This document shows positions 25,420 to 34,068 of a stretch of DNA of 64,000 nt, in pieces. Position 1 is the first letter of the stretch. Each line of letters opens with the position of its first letter. The notes under the pieces are model-generated. The model searched no databases, was not told where the DNA came from, and saw nothing but the letters and a program-made list of their open reading frames with translations. A program made the position numbers and the translations under genes. The stretch is from CAZYFH01 sp965197395 (GTDB taxonomy: Bacteria; Acidobacteriota; Vicinamibacteria; Vicinamibacterales; UBA8438). Where the stretch lies: NCBI GenBank assembly GCA_965197395.1, contig CBDANB010000007.1, forward strand, positions 682,001-746,000. The letters are read 5' to 3'.

Positions 25420-28400
25420 ATGACACCACCACGGTTCGGCCTGGGTCGCGGCGCGAAGGCTCTGGGGATCCTCTCGGCAACGGGGCTTCTCGTAGTGACG
25501 CTTCCCACCGCGGAGGCGTTGCCTGCGGTTCGACTCGGAACCACGGTGAGCGGACAAGCGAACACCGCGCAAGCAGCCACGGAGAGCGTCGCGGTCCTCC
25601 CGTTCACCAATATCACCGGGGTGCCCGAGGATGACTGGATCGGGGCGGGTATCGCGGAGTCCGTGGCGACCGACCTCGAGCAGGGTGGCGGGGTGTCGGT
25701 GACGGCGCACCAGACGGTGTCGGCCGCGCTCGATCGTCTGACCGCGGGGGATCGCGCCGCCGCCGACGGGCGTGCGGTGGAGGCGGGTCGTCTCGTCGGG
25801 GCGCGGTGGGTCGTCTCCGGTGGGTACCAGCGGATGGGCGACCGCCTCCGTATCACCGCGCGGCTGGTGGACGTCGAGACCGCCACGGTCGTGCGGTCGG
25901 CCAGGGTGGACGGCCAGGAGAGCGAGCTCTTCGCCTTGCAGGATCGCGTTGCGGCGGACCTCGCCGGCGGGCTGTCCGGGGGTGGCCTCGGGGTCGCGAC
26001 GGCGGCTGGCGCACGTGCCCGTACACCGGCGTCCCCGGAGGAGGCTGCGGCGTCGGACCCGTCATCCGCGGACGTGGCCGTTCCCCCCGCGCGGGGCGAG
26101 CGTTCCCCGGAGGCCGATCCGACGCCACCACGTCCACCGGTGGCGGCCGCTCGTGCCGCCACTGGCGGGTTCACACCGCTGGCGCCAAACGTCGTCATCG
26201 ACGGCCCAGCTCCGCCCCTGGCGCCGGCGACCATTTCGCGCGACGCCGAAGGCCGCGCCACGATACGGGCCGTGCGTCTCAGCGAGCCATTGCGGCTGGA
26301 CGGGTCACTCGACGAGGCGGTCTATGAGGACGTCGCCCCGGTCAGCGGGTTCATCCAGCAACTGCCCGACAACGGCGCGGCGGCGACGGAGCAGACCGAG
26401 GTCTGGGTGTTCTACGACAGCCAGAACGTCTATGTCGCGGCGCGGTGCTTGGACTCTGTGCCGGAGGCGCTGGTCGCCAACGACATGCGGCGCGACTCGT
26501 TCCAGCTCATCAGGAACGACAACTTCGCCGTCCTGCTCGACACCTTCTACGACCGGCGCAATGCGGTCGGCTTCATGGTAAACCCCATCGCCGGCTTCTT
26601 CGACTATCAGATCACCGACGAGAGCAACCCCAACAGCGACTGGAATCCGGTCTGGGCTCGGAGGACGAGCCGCTTCGACGGCGGCTGGACCGTCGAGATG
26701 GAGATCCCCTTCAAGTCGCTTCGCTACAGCCCGGGCGCGTTGCAAATCTGGGGCGTCCAGTTTTCGCGTTACGTCATGCGGACGAACGAGTACTCGTATC
26801 TCACCCTCCTCCCGATAAACGCGTTCCCGGGGGTGCTCCGTGTCTCGGCTGCCGGCACGCTGGTCGGCCTCGAAGCGCCGACAGCCGGCGGCAACCTCGA
26901 GATCAAGCCGTATGCGATCTCGTCGGTGGCCTCCGATCTCAACACTTCGCCGGCCATCTTGAATCGCGGTGACGGTAACTTCGGACTCGACGTCAAGTAC
27001 GCGGTGACGGAGAATCTCACGGCCGACTTTACCTACAACACCGACTTCGCCCAGGTGGAGGTCGACGAGCAACAAGTCAACCTCACGCGGTTTAGCCTGT
27101 TCTTTCCAGAAAAGCGTGAGTTCTTCCTCGAGAGCCGCGGGATCTTCGACTTCGGGAGCGGGAGCGGCTTTGGTAGCGGCGGTGGCGGCCCCGGTGGCGG
27201 CGGACGCCCCTCGGGCGGGGGCGGTTTCTTTGGCGGCGGCAGCGCGCCGGTCGTGTTTTTCAGCCGCCGCATCGGGTTGGAAGGTGGCCAGACGGTGCCG
27301 ATTCTGGGCGGTGGCCGACTCACCGGGAAGGTCGGGCCATTCAGCATCGGCGCAGTGAACATCCAGACCGACGACGCACCCAGCGTCGGCGCCGTGTCGA
27401 CCAACTTCACGGTACTCCGGGTGAAACGCGACATCCTGCGGCGCAGCCGGATCGGCGGGATCTTCACCGGACGGTCCGCGTCGTCAGTGGGGCCAGGATC
27501 GAACGAGGTGTACGGTCTCGACGCAGCCTTCTCGTTCTACGACAACGTGAATTTCAACGGTTACTATGCCCGTACGCGCACGCCAGGCCTGGTGGGCGAC
27601 GACGCGAGCTATCAGGCGGCGTTCAGCTACACCGGCGACCTCTACGGCGTCCGGGTGGACCACTTGCTGGTCGGCGACAACTTCAACCCCGAGGTCGGCT
27701 TCCTGCGACGTGACGATTTCCGGCGCACGTTCGTGCGGGCGCAATACAGTCCGAGACCCAGCTCGATCGAGGCGGTGCGACAGTTCAGGTTGGCCGGGAG
27801 CGTCGACTACATCCTCAACGGCGCCGGCCAGCTCGAGACTCGAACGTCGCAGCTGCGCTTCAGCACCGAGCTAGAGAACACCGATCGTCTCGGGATCGAT
27901 GTCCAGAAGAGCTACGAGCTGCTGCTCCAGCCGTTCTACATTTCGTCCGACGTGGCGATTCCGGTCGGCGGCTACGGCTTCAGCGACGTCTTTCTGTCGT
28001 ATTCGATGGGGGGGCAGCGACGCATCTCGGGCAGTTTCTCCTTCCAGCGGGGTGGGTTCTTCAGCGGCACCATCACGTCGGCGGGCTATCGCCGGGGACG
28101 GATCGAGGTCACGCCGCAACTGTCGGTGGAGCCGGGCGTCTCCGTCAATCGGATTGAGCTGCCGGAGGGCCGGTTCACGGCTACGCTGGCCACGACCCGC
28201 GCGACATATACATTCACGCCCCGGATGTTCTTCGGCGGCCTGCTGCAATACAACTCCAGCAACAACACGCTCAGCGCCAACCTGCGACTCCGCTGGGAGT
28301 ACTCGCCGGGCAGCGAGTTGTTCGTCGTCTACACCGACCAGCGTGACACGATGCTGCGGGGCGCTCCGGTCCTGGAGAACCGCGCCTTCATCGTGAAGAT

Positions 28401-28422
28401 CAACCGCCTCTTCCGCTTTTGA
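25420..28422 (+). CDS. FlgO/TolB-like domain fused to DUF5916 outer-membrane beta-barrel (copy 1)
   Basis: 1000 residues from the ATG at 25420. After a signal region (to about residue 50) comes a TolB/FlgO-type alpha-beta domain (about 55-195): SVAVLPFTNITGVPEDDWIG, GARWVVSGGYQRMGDRLRIT and ELFALQDRVAADL. A Pro/Ala-rich linker follows (about 195-260). Next is a CBM9-like strand domain typical of DUF5916 (RLDGSLDEAVYEDVAPVSGF, NPIAGFFDYQITDE), then a long beta-barrel with QVEVDEQQVNLTRFSLFFPE, EKREFFLESRGIFDFG, a glycine-rich loop, and a final strand ending in Phe (RLFRF), the usual BAM recognition signal. Role unknown; an outer-membrane location is inferred. The paralogue is at 38468-41428, and a PilZ gene follows closely. 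Confidence 0.82.
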   Translation: MTPPRFGLGRGAKALGILSATGLLVVTLPTAEALPAVRLGTTVSGQANTAQAATESVAVLPFTNITGVPEDDWIGAGIAESVATDLEQGGGVSVTAHQTVSAALDRLTAGDRAAADGRAVEAGRLVGARWVVSGGYQRMGDRLRITARLVDVETATVVRSARVDGQESELFALQDRVAADLAGGLSGGGLGVATAAGARARTPASPEEAAASDPSSADVAVPPARGERSPEADPTPPRPPVAAARAATGGFTPLAPNVVIDGPAPPLAPATISRDAEGRATIRAVRLSEPLRLDGSLDEAVYEDVAPVSGFIQQLPDNGAAATEQTEVWVFYDSQNVYVAARCLDSVPEALVANDMRRDSFQLIRNDNFAVLLDTFYDRRNAVGFMVNPIAGFFDYQITDESNPNSDWNPVWARRTSRFDGGWTVEMEIPFKSLRYSPGALQIWGVQFSRYVMRTNEYSYLTLLPINAFPGVLRVSAAGTLVGLEAPTAGGNLEIKPYAISSVASDLNTSPAILNRGDGNFGLDVKYAVTENLTADFTYNTDFAQVEVDEQQVNLTRFSLFFPEKREFFLESRGIFDFGSGSGFGSGGGGPGGGGRPSGGGGFFGGGSAPVVFFSRRIGLEGGQTVPILGGGRLTGKVGPFSIGAVNIQTDDAPSVGAVSTNFTVLRVKRDILRRSRIGGIFTGRSASSVGPGSNEVYGLDAAFSFYDNVNFNGYYARTRTPGLVGDDASYQAAFSYTGDLYGVRVDHLLVGDNFNPEVGFLRRDDFRRTFVRAQYSPRPSSIEAVRQFRLAGSVDYILNGAGQLETRTSQLRFSTELENTDRLGIDVQKSYELLLQPFYISSDVAIPVGGYGFSDVFLSYSMGGQRRISGSFSFQRGGFFSGTITSAGYRRGRIEVTPQLSVEPGVSVNRIELPEGRFTATLATTRATYTFTPRMFFGGLLQYNSSNNTLSANLRLRWEYSPGSELFVVYTDQRDTMLRGAPVLENRAFIVKINRLFRF

Positions 28423-28481
28423 GGGCTATGATCCGCCGAACCCGCAAGTGGCACGCGACGTCCGGCGGAAGGGGGACCGTC

Positions 28482-28802
28482 ATGACCAGTTCGCACTCGG
28501 CCCGCGCGACCCGTTTCGTGACCGCGCTCCCGGCGCTGTATCGGCGGTCCGGTGATCAAGGATGGAAGCGCGGTGTGACGAAGGACGTCAGCGATACCGG
28601 GGTCCTGTTCGAATCCGGCGAACAGGTGCCGGTCGAAAGCATCATCGAGCTGACCTTTCATCTCCCGGAACAGCTCGGCAACTTGCCCGCGGGCCAGCTC
28701 ACGTGTCTCGGCAAGGTCGTCCGCCATCGCGCTGCACGCGAGGCGGTGCCGCCTCGTTCGGCCGCGCGGTTTCTCGAGCTCAGGAGCGGGCCGGAGAGCT
28801 AG
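28482..28802 (+). CDS. PilZ-like domain protein
   Basis: 106 residues. The ATG at 28482 has a good ribosome site (AAGGGGGA). The whole protein is one PilZ-like barrel: VTKDVSDTGVLFESGE supplies the D-x-S-x-x-G motif, followed by IIELTFHLPEQ, LTCLGKVVRH and AARFLEL. The RxxxR motif needed for strong c-di-GMP binding is not clear at the N-terminus, so it may bind c-di-GMP weakly or not at all. It begins 59 bp after the DUF5916 gene on the same strand and is convergent with the methyltransferase gene. Confidence 0.75.
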   Translation: MTSSHSARATRFVTALPALYRRSGDQGWKRGVTKDVSDTGVLFESGEQVPVESIIELTFHLPEQLGNLPAGQLTCLGKVVRHRAAREAVPPRSAARFLELRSGPES

Positions 28803-28820
28803 CGGCGGATCGAGCGGTTG

Positions 28821-29558
28821 TCAGGGCCGCGGCACGAACCCGAAATTGACGTGCCACGCTCCCTCGGCGGCAGCCTGATGAACGTCGGCGCGGAAGTGGT
28901 CAATCGAGCGGCGTCGCCCGTGCTCGAAGAACCAGCCGTCGTACCCGAGTCCACGCAGGTGGTCGAACACCCGCCCCGTTTGCCCCGCGGTCGGCCGGTC
29001 GTCGACTGATTCCACCAGGAGCACCGGGCGGTCCTCGCGCAGCACCCGCTCCGCACCGACGAGCACGTCGAGCTCGTGTCCCTCGACGTCGCACTTGATG
29101 AAGCCGACCGGCCGTGCGTCCGGGTGCGCGCACAACGCATCCAGCGTGGTCATGTGGACCGACACCGGTGTGTGTCCGTCAGCCTGCGCCACGACACTCG
29201 CCGTGCCGGTGTACCCGGCTGACGGGACGTGGAGCGTCGTCGTTCCGCTCGTGCTCGACAGGGCCGCCTCGACCACGCGCAACCGGTCGAAACCACCCTC
29301 GGTGCCAAGCCGTCGCAGATACGTCGCGAGCTCCGGGATCGGCTCGACCGCCACGACCCGCCCCGTGCGGCCGACGGCCGTGAGCATCCAGTACGTGAGG
29401 GCACCGCGGTGCGCGCCCACGTCGACCGCCACCTGGCCGGCGGACACATGGGCACGGAGAAAGGCCACCTCCGCGGCCTCGGTTCTGAGTCGGTAACGCC
29501 AGGCACGGTGGAGAAGACGGCCGCGCAGCCGCCATCGCCGCACGCGCGCGGGGATCAA
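28821..29558 (-). CDS. FkbM-family methyltransferase
   Basis: 245 residues. It has a Rossmann-type SAM-binding fold: VAVDVGAHRGALTYWML (motif I), RVVAVEPIPELATYL, then GFIKCDVEGHELDVLVGAE, the acidic FkbM signature, and VLLVESVDDRP. FkbM enzymes O-methylate sugars or polyketides. It starts with TTG at 29558, overlapping the TGA stop of the PQQ dehydrogenase gene in the form TTGA, which implies translational coupling with that gene. Its link to alcohol oxidation is unclear; it may modify a surface glycan. Confidence 0.82.
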   Translation of the reverse strand: MIPARVRRWRLRGRLLHRAWRYRLRTEAAEVAFLRAHVSAGQVAVDVGAHRGALTYWMLTAVGRTGRVVAVEPIPELATYLRRLGTEGGFDRLRVVEAALSSTSGTTTLHVPSAGYTGTASVVAQADGHTPVSVHMTTLDALCAHPDARPVGFIKCDVEGHELDVLVGAERVLREDRPVLLVESVDDRPTAGQTGRVFDHLRGLGYDGWFFEHGRRRSIDHFRADVHQAAAEGAWHVNFGFVPRP

Positions 29559-31165
29559 TCGGCGTCGTCCAGCGCGAAGGTGAAGATCGCGTGGCCCGCG
29601 GCGATCGTGACCTGCTGGCGGCCATTGCTGCGATAGGTGATCGGTGCCGCGATGATCTCACCGCCAAGGTCGAGATGCCACAGGTCCTCACCCGACTCGG
29701 CATCGAGCGCCAGGAAGTTGCCGGTCACCGTGCCGGCGAAAATCAGCTGGCCGGCCGTCGACAGGACACCGGCCATCGATTTGGGCTGCACGCGGTGTTC
29801 CCAGGCGCGGCGTCCCGTGGTCGGATCGATCGCGCGGATCGCGCTGATGAACTCGTCGACCGGTCGGTCCCGCGTGTAGCTGCCGCCGACGAACAGCTTG
29901 CCCGGCTCGTACTCGGCGTCAGCCGTGTAGTAGAGCGCGCCCCCGTCATAGGCCATCGTGTAGAACAGGCCGGTGTCGGGGCTGTAGGACGGCGACCACC
30001 AGTTCGAGGCCCCGGTCACTTCCGGGTACACCAGTGTGCCGCCCTCGGACGGTTCCATGTCCGGCACGCGAATCGGGTAGCCGCTGTCGTCGAGTCCCTG
30101 GGCCCACGTCTGCGTCGCGAATTCCGTGCCCTGCAGGAAGCGACCGGTCTCGCGGTCGAGGACGTAGAAGAAGCCGTTCCGGTTGGCAAAGAACATCAGC
30201 CGGCGCGGTCGGCCGCGCCATACGGTGTCGACGAGGACCGGGATCTGACACGCGTCCCAGTCGTGGACGTCATGCGGGGTGAACTGGAAGTGCCACCGGA
30301 TCTCGCCGGTGTCGGCGTCGATGGCGATCACGCTGTCCGAGTAGAGGTTGTCGCCGATCCGTGTCTCGCCGTTCCAGTCGGGCCCGGGGTTGCCGACGCC
30401 CCAGTAGATGAGGTTGAGCGCCGGGTCATACGTGCCGGTCATCCAGGTCGACGCCCCGCCGGTCCTCCACGAATCGCCCGCCCACGTGTCGTGGCCGGGC
30501 TCTTCCGGTCCGGGAATCGTGAACCGCCGCCACCGGCGCTCGCCGGTCGCCGCGTCGTAGGCGTCGACGAAGCCGCGGATGCCGTACTCACCGCCCCCGA
30601 TGCCGGCCACGACCATGTCGCCGACGACCAGGGGAGCCGAGGTCATGCTGTAGCCCGCCAGATGGTCCGCGACCTTGACGTCCCACAGCCGGTTGCCCGT
30701 TGTCGCGTCGAGTGCGACGAGATGGGCGTCGAGCGTCGCCATGAACAGGGTGGTGCCGAGAATCGCGACGCCGCGGCTCTGCTTGCCGCAGCAGAGCGTC
30801 AGCGTCTCGGCCGGCTGGTGGCGATAGGTCCAATAGACCTGGCCGGTGCCCGCATCCAGCGCGTGCACCTCGTTGTCGGGTGTCGTGAGATACATGACGC
30901 CGTCCACGACGAGAGGCGAGGTTTGCACCTGTCCCAGTGTTGGAATCTGGTGGACCCACCGCAGGCGAAGTCGGCCCACGGTCTCGCGATTGATCTCATC
31001 GAGCCGGCTGAAGCGCTGGCCGTGGTATTGGCCGGAATACATCAGCCAGTTCGCGGGGTCGGCGTCGGCGAGCTGCGTGGCCGTGACCTGCGCTCGCGCG
31101 ACAGCCGGCCACAGGGCCAGAGCGAGCAGGATACAGAGACAACAATGGGCGGAAGCATGGCGCAT
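29555..31165 (-). CDS. PQQ-dependent alcohol dehydrogenase (quinoprotein)
   Basis: 536 residues from the ATG at 31165. A signal peptide (LCILLALALWPAVARAQ) is followed by an eight-bladed PQQ propeller with repeated tryptophan-docking strands: VYLT/ALDAxTG units such as HALDAGTGQVYWTYRHQPAE and VALDATTGNRLWDVKVADHL. LTLCCGKQSRG carries the neighbouring Cys pair that typically contacts PQQ, YWGVGNPGPDWNGETRIGDN holds metal-site residues, and WDACQIPVL and YSPDTGLFYTMAYDGG follow. It should oxidise alcohols in the periplasm and hand electrons to the cytochrome c encoded just upstream (5-bp gap). The length suits single-domain type I enzymes without a fused heme. Confidence 0.88.
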   Translation of the reverse strand: MRHASAHCCLCILLALALWPAVARAQVTATQLADADPANWLMYSGQYHGQRFSRLDEINRETVGRLRLRWVHQIPTLGQVQTSPLVVDGVMYLTTPDNEVHALDAGTGQVYWTYRHQPAETLTLCCGKQSRGVAILGTTLFMATLDAHLVALDATTGNRLWDVKVADHLAGYSMTSAPLVVGDMVVAGIGGGEYGIRGFVDAYDAATGERRWRRFTIPGPEEPGHDTWAGDSWRTGGASTWMTGTYDPALNLIYWGVGNPGPDWNGETRIGDNLYSDSVIAIDADTGEIRWHFQFTPHDVHDWDACQIPVLVDTVWRGRPRRLMFFANRNGFFYVLDRETGRFLQGTEFATQTWAQGLDDSGYPIRVPDMEPSEGGTLVYPEVTGASNWWSPSYSPDTGLFYTMAYDGGALYYTADAEYEPGKLFVGGSYTRDRPVDEFISAIRAIDPTTGRRAWEHRVQPKSMAGVLSTAGQLIFAGTVTGNFLALDAESGEDLWHLDLGGEIIAAPITYRSNGRQQVTIAAGHAIFTFALDDAD

Positions 31166-31170
31166 GAATG

Positions 31171-31977
31171 TCACCGTCGGAGTGAGGACAAGTAGGCGAC
31201 GAGATCGTCGACCTCGCCGTCGCCGAACCGGCCGGCAAAGCTCGGCATCAGGGACGCGGCCGGCCGCTCGATGTCGCGGAGCTCCGACTTGGAGAACGAC
31301 CGCAGCCGCTCGCGACTGTCGATCATGAGGAGCGCGAAGGCATCTTCGTTCAAGAGCAGGCCCCGCGTCTCGCGCCCGTCGAGATCGGTCACCGCGATCT
31401 GGCGATACCGCTCCTCGATGTCCGCACCCGGCTCGAGGATCGAGGCGCGCAGGTGAGCGGTGGACCGCATCCAGCCGACCTCGCTCAGGTCGGGGCCGAG
31501 GCGCCCGCCCTCGCCACCGACGAAGTGACACCGCCTGCAGTCCGCGCGCACGAAGAGCCGACGTCCGGCCGCGGGGTCGCCGACCACCGGCTCGTCGGAC
31601 GCGCCGCTCAGCGACCGCACGAACGCGACGATCTGCCACATCTCCTTGTCCGACAACCGGACCGACGGCATCCCGGTCCCGGGGATGCCGCTCAGGATGT
31701 TGTTGAACAGCGCGCCGTCGGTGTTGCCGTGCCGGAAGCGCCCACGCGTGAGGTCCGGGCCGCGGTTCCCCGCGCCGTCGGGGCCGTGGCAGACGGAGCA
31801 GCGCGACGCGAACGCGCGCGCGCCCGCCGCGATGTCCTCGGCCGTGGTGTGGGGGTTCGCGTCGATGCCGCGCTGGGCGTCGAGCGATGCCACCCGGCGC
31901 TGCGCGGCGCCGGAGGTCGGAACCGCCCATGCGACGAGGGTCAGCGCAACGATCGGCACGAGGGAGGCGGTTCTCAT
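31171..31977 (-). CDS. Periplasmic di-heme cytochrome c
   Basis: 268 residues from the ATG at 31977. A signal peptide (LVPIVALTLVAWAVPTSGAAQ) is followed by two c-type heme sites: CSVCH (about residue 58) in the first domain, with GIPGTGMPSV supplying the Met ligand, and CRRCH (about residue 140) in a domain like the heme-binding domain fused to many Planctomycetes and Acidobacteriota proteins, with SLMPSF giving the second Met. It is the probable electron acceptor of the PQQ dehydrogenase, whose gene begins 5 bp downstream. A hairpin separates it from the outer-membrane protein gene. Confidence 0.87.
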   Translation of the reverse strand: MRTASLVPIVALTLVAWAVPTSGAAQRRVASLDAQRGIDANPHTTAEDIAAGARAFASRCSVCHGPDGAGNRGPDLTRGRFRHGNTDGALFNNILSGIPGTGMPSVRLSDKEMWQIVAFVRSLSGASDEPVVGDPAAGRRLFVRADCRRCHFVGGEGGRLGPDLSEVGWMRSTAHLRASILEPGADIEERYRQIAVTDLDGRETRGLLLNEDAFALLMIDSRERLRSFSKSELRDIERPAASLMPSFAGRFGDGEVDDLVAYLSSLRR

Positions 31978-32120
31978 CGGGCGTATCCCGGGGCACGACT
32001 GCAGCGTATAGCGTAGCACCCGGCAGCCCGGTCGGGTCGTGGCCAAAGGCGCGCTTCTGCGCGCCTCGCGGGCGTGGAGCGGGGCTCTCGGGGTCCCCGC
32101 GTAGCGTCCGCGGCGGGGTT

Positions 32121-32137
32121 CGGGGGCGCAGCCCCCG
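32121..32137 (-). terminator. GC-rich hairpin, possible terminator
   Basis: CGGGGGC-GCA-GCCCCCG is a perfect 7-bp stem just beyond the stop of the outer-membrane protein gene and ahead of the cytochrome gene on the same strand. No T run follows, so a rho-independent role is uncertain. Confidence 0.4.
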
Positions 32138-32143
32138 CCTGGA

Positions 32144-33238
32144 TTACGGCGTGAGCAGCGGGAAGTCGAAGTTCACGCGCGCGAGGACGCGAAAGGAATA
32201 GTTGTAGTCCCGCTCCACGCGATGGAGCCGCATCGAGCCTTCGAGCGTCACGCCCTCGTCTTCGTACAGCATGCGCGTCAACCCGAGCTCCCCATAGTGC
32301 CGCGTCGGCCGAAACACCGTGCCGTCCTGGCGCCGGGAGCCGTAGTTCTCGTCGCCCTCCACCTTGAGCCACGCGCATGCTCCCCAGAACACGGCGTGGC
32401 CGCGCCAGCGATCCTTCTCCGCCGCGACCCGGACGAACAGGCCGTGGCCATGGCTCGCGCCGTCCTCGACCGCGCGATCGGCCACCTGCTTCGACCACAT
32501 CATGTAGCTCTCGACCGTCGTCCTGTCGAAGAGTCCGACCGGCGGTTCGATGATGAACCCGGGTCCGGCGGCGAAGCTGTCACTCACCGGACCGGTATCG
32601 AAGACTTGACCGCCCTCGTGCACGTGGTGAAGCTGATACGCAACCGCCATCGGGATCGGCGTATCGAGCGGCAGCCGTCCCGTGAGCCCTGCGTCGAATC
32701 GTTCCCGATGCGCGTCGGTGTTCAGTCGTTGCCAGTTGACCCAGGCATCCTGCTCGATACGGCCGCCGTCGAGCTGCCACTGGAGCCCGGCCTCGTAGGG
32801 CCGCGTGAACGCCAGCGTCTCCCGCTGCAGCGCCGGCAAGAGACGGTGCGGGCCGACGAGATCCGGGCCCATCACATCGCTCTCCGGCATGGTGTCCAGC
32901 GTGCCGAACACGAATCGCGACGGCCCGCTCTCGACGGTCAGGCTGAACACGGGGCGCACCTGCTCCGCGAACCGCTCGGAACCGAACCGATGGTTGGTGA
33001 AGATGCCGCCGCGAAACGTGACGCGATCGTTCAGCTCGACGTCGACCGCGACGATCGCCGCCGTGCCAAACAGCGTCTCGCCGTCACGAAACGGATTGAA
33101 GAACTCGGTGTTGTCGCCGTAGAACGTGACGTCAGTGTGGAGGGTGACGCGCTCCTGGGCGCCGGCGGGTGCGCCGAGGCCACCGAGCATCACCGCAACG
33201 ACGCCGACCTGCGCGGCGAGCCCGCGCACGAGCCGCAT
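32144..33238 (-). CDS. Outer-membrane beta-barrel protein, porin-like
   Basis: 364 residues from the ATG at 33238. A signal peptide (VGVVAVMLGGLGAPAGAQ) is followed by alternating strands throughout: VTLHTDVTFYGDNTEFFNPF, RVTFRGGIFTNHRFG, YEAGLQWQLDGGRI, MAVAYQLHHVHEGGQV, TVESYMMWSK, GHAVFWGACAW, YGELGLTRMLYEDEG and FRVLARVNFDFPL. The pattern suits a 14-18-strand barrel; I do not recognise the exact family. It probably lies in the outer membrane as a channel or structural protein. A TATAAT lies 10 bases before the start codon. Confidence 0.65.
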   Translation of the reverse strand: MRLVRGLAAQVGVVAVMLGGLGAPAGAQERVTLHTDVTFYGDNTEFFNPFRDGETLFGTAAIVAVDVELNDRVTFRGGIFTNHRFGSERFAEQVRPVFSLTVESGPSRFVFGTLDTMPESDVMGPDLVGPHRLLPALQRETLAFTRPYEAGLQWQLDGGRIEQDAWVNWQRLNTDAHRERFDAGLTGRLPLDTPIPMAVAYQLHHVHEGGQVFDTGPVSDSFAAGPGFIIEPPVGLFDRTTVESYMMWSKQVADRAVEDGASHGHGLFVRVAAEKDRWRGHAVFWGACAWLKVEGDENYGSRRQDGTVFRPTRHYGELGLTRMLYEDEGVTLEGSMRLHRVERDYNYSFRVLARVNFDFPLLTP

Positions 33239-33248
33239 GGGAGGCCGG

Positions 33249-33254
33249 ATTATA
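33249..33254 (-). promoter_or_regulatory. -10-like TATAAT before the outer-membrane protein gene
   Basis: On the minus strand TATAAT lies 10 bases upstream of the ATG at 33238, with only a poor -35. If used, the mRNA would be nearly leaderless. Confidence 0.35.
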
Positions 33255-33358
33255 CCCCCGGCCGTCTCTTGAACCTCGGTCTGCCGTGTTTCGTATAGGT
33301 TTGCAGGGCCGGCACCCGAGACCGGCGCTCCGAGACCGGGAACCCTGGGAGGAATCGT

Positions 33359-33964
33359 ATGTTGGGCAACCATTCGTCGGCGACCTTCCGCGCCCGCGCA
33401 TCCTGCGCGGTGCTTGTCGCCGTGGCCGTGCTGAGCCTTGGAGTCGGCGCGACGGTCGCGCAAGACGATGTGCAGCCGTGGATCCACGTGGAGATCACCG
33501 GGGATGGCGCGGATACCCAGAATATGAACCTCAACCTGCCGCTCTCGGCAGCCGAGGCGCTGCTTGCCTTGGTGCCGGACACTGTCATGACCGATGGCCA
33601 GTTGAAGCTGGCGGAGCAGGGCGTGCCGGTCAGCGTGAGCGCCATGCGCGGCCTGTGGCAGGAGCTCGTTACCGTCGGCGACACCGAGTTCATCACAATC
33701 GAGCAGGATGACGAGACCGTGCGGGTCGCACGCACCGGCGACAACATCGAGATTCGCGTCGAGGACCGGAACGGCGATGGAGACGAGACCGTCGACGTCC
33801 AGATCCCGGTCGCCGTCGTCGATGCCCTGCTCTCGGGTGACAGCGACAAGCTGAACATCCGCGCGGCCATCCAGCAGCTGAGCGTCCTGCGTGGCGACAT
33901 CGTGCGCGTCACCGAGAACGACCGGCAGATCCGGGTCTGGATCGACGAGGTCGCCCAGCCATAA
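33359..33964 (+). CDS. Small exported protein of unknown function
   Basis: 201 residues; the ATG at 33359 has GGGAGG at good spacing. A signal peptide (CAVLVAVAVLSLGVGATVAQ) is followed by two similar halves, each with a beta-rich part and a helix of the form LPLSAAEALLALVPDTV (first) and IPVAVVDALLSGDSDKL (second), each followed by a Val/Ile-rich strand. This suggests an internal repeat of a small periplasmic domain. The acidic middle (VEDRNGDGDETVD) resembles a calcium loop, but this is speculative. It is divergent from the outer-membrane protein gene; no family is recognised. Confidence 0.65.
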   Translation: MLGNHSSATFRARASCAVLVAVAVLSLGVGATVAQDDVQPWIHVEITGDGADTQNMNLNLPLSAAEALLALVPDTVMTDGQLKLAEQGVPVSVSAMRGLWQELVTVGDTEFITIEQDDETVRVARTGDNIEIRVEDRNGDGDETVDVQIPVAVVDALLSGDSDKLNIRAAIQQLSVLRGDIVRVTENDRQIRVWIDEVAQP

Positions 33965-34068
33965 TCGCTCTTTCCAGCTATCGCACCCCGGGCTGCTAGA
34001 ATACAGGTCGCTTGAGCGTCGCCGTCCGATCGCGGCGGCGTCGGCGATCGGTCCGTCCGCGCACGAAG

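Noticed and set aside
32222..33298. 358-codon plus-strand frame
   Set aside because: Antisense of the outer-membrane protein, which has a signal peptide and beta pattern on the other strand.
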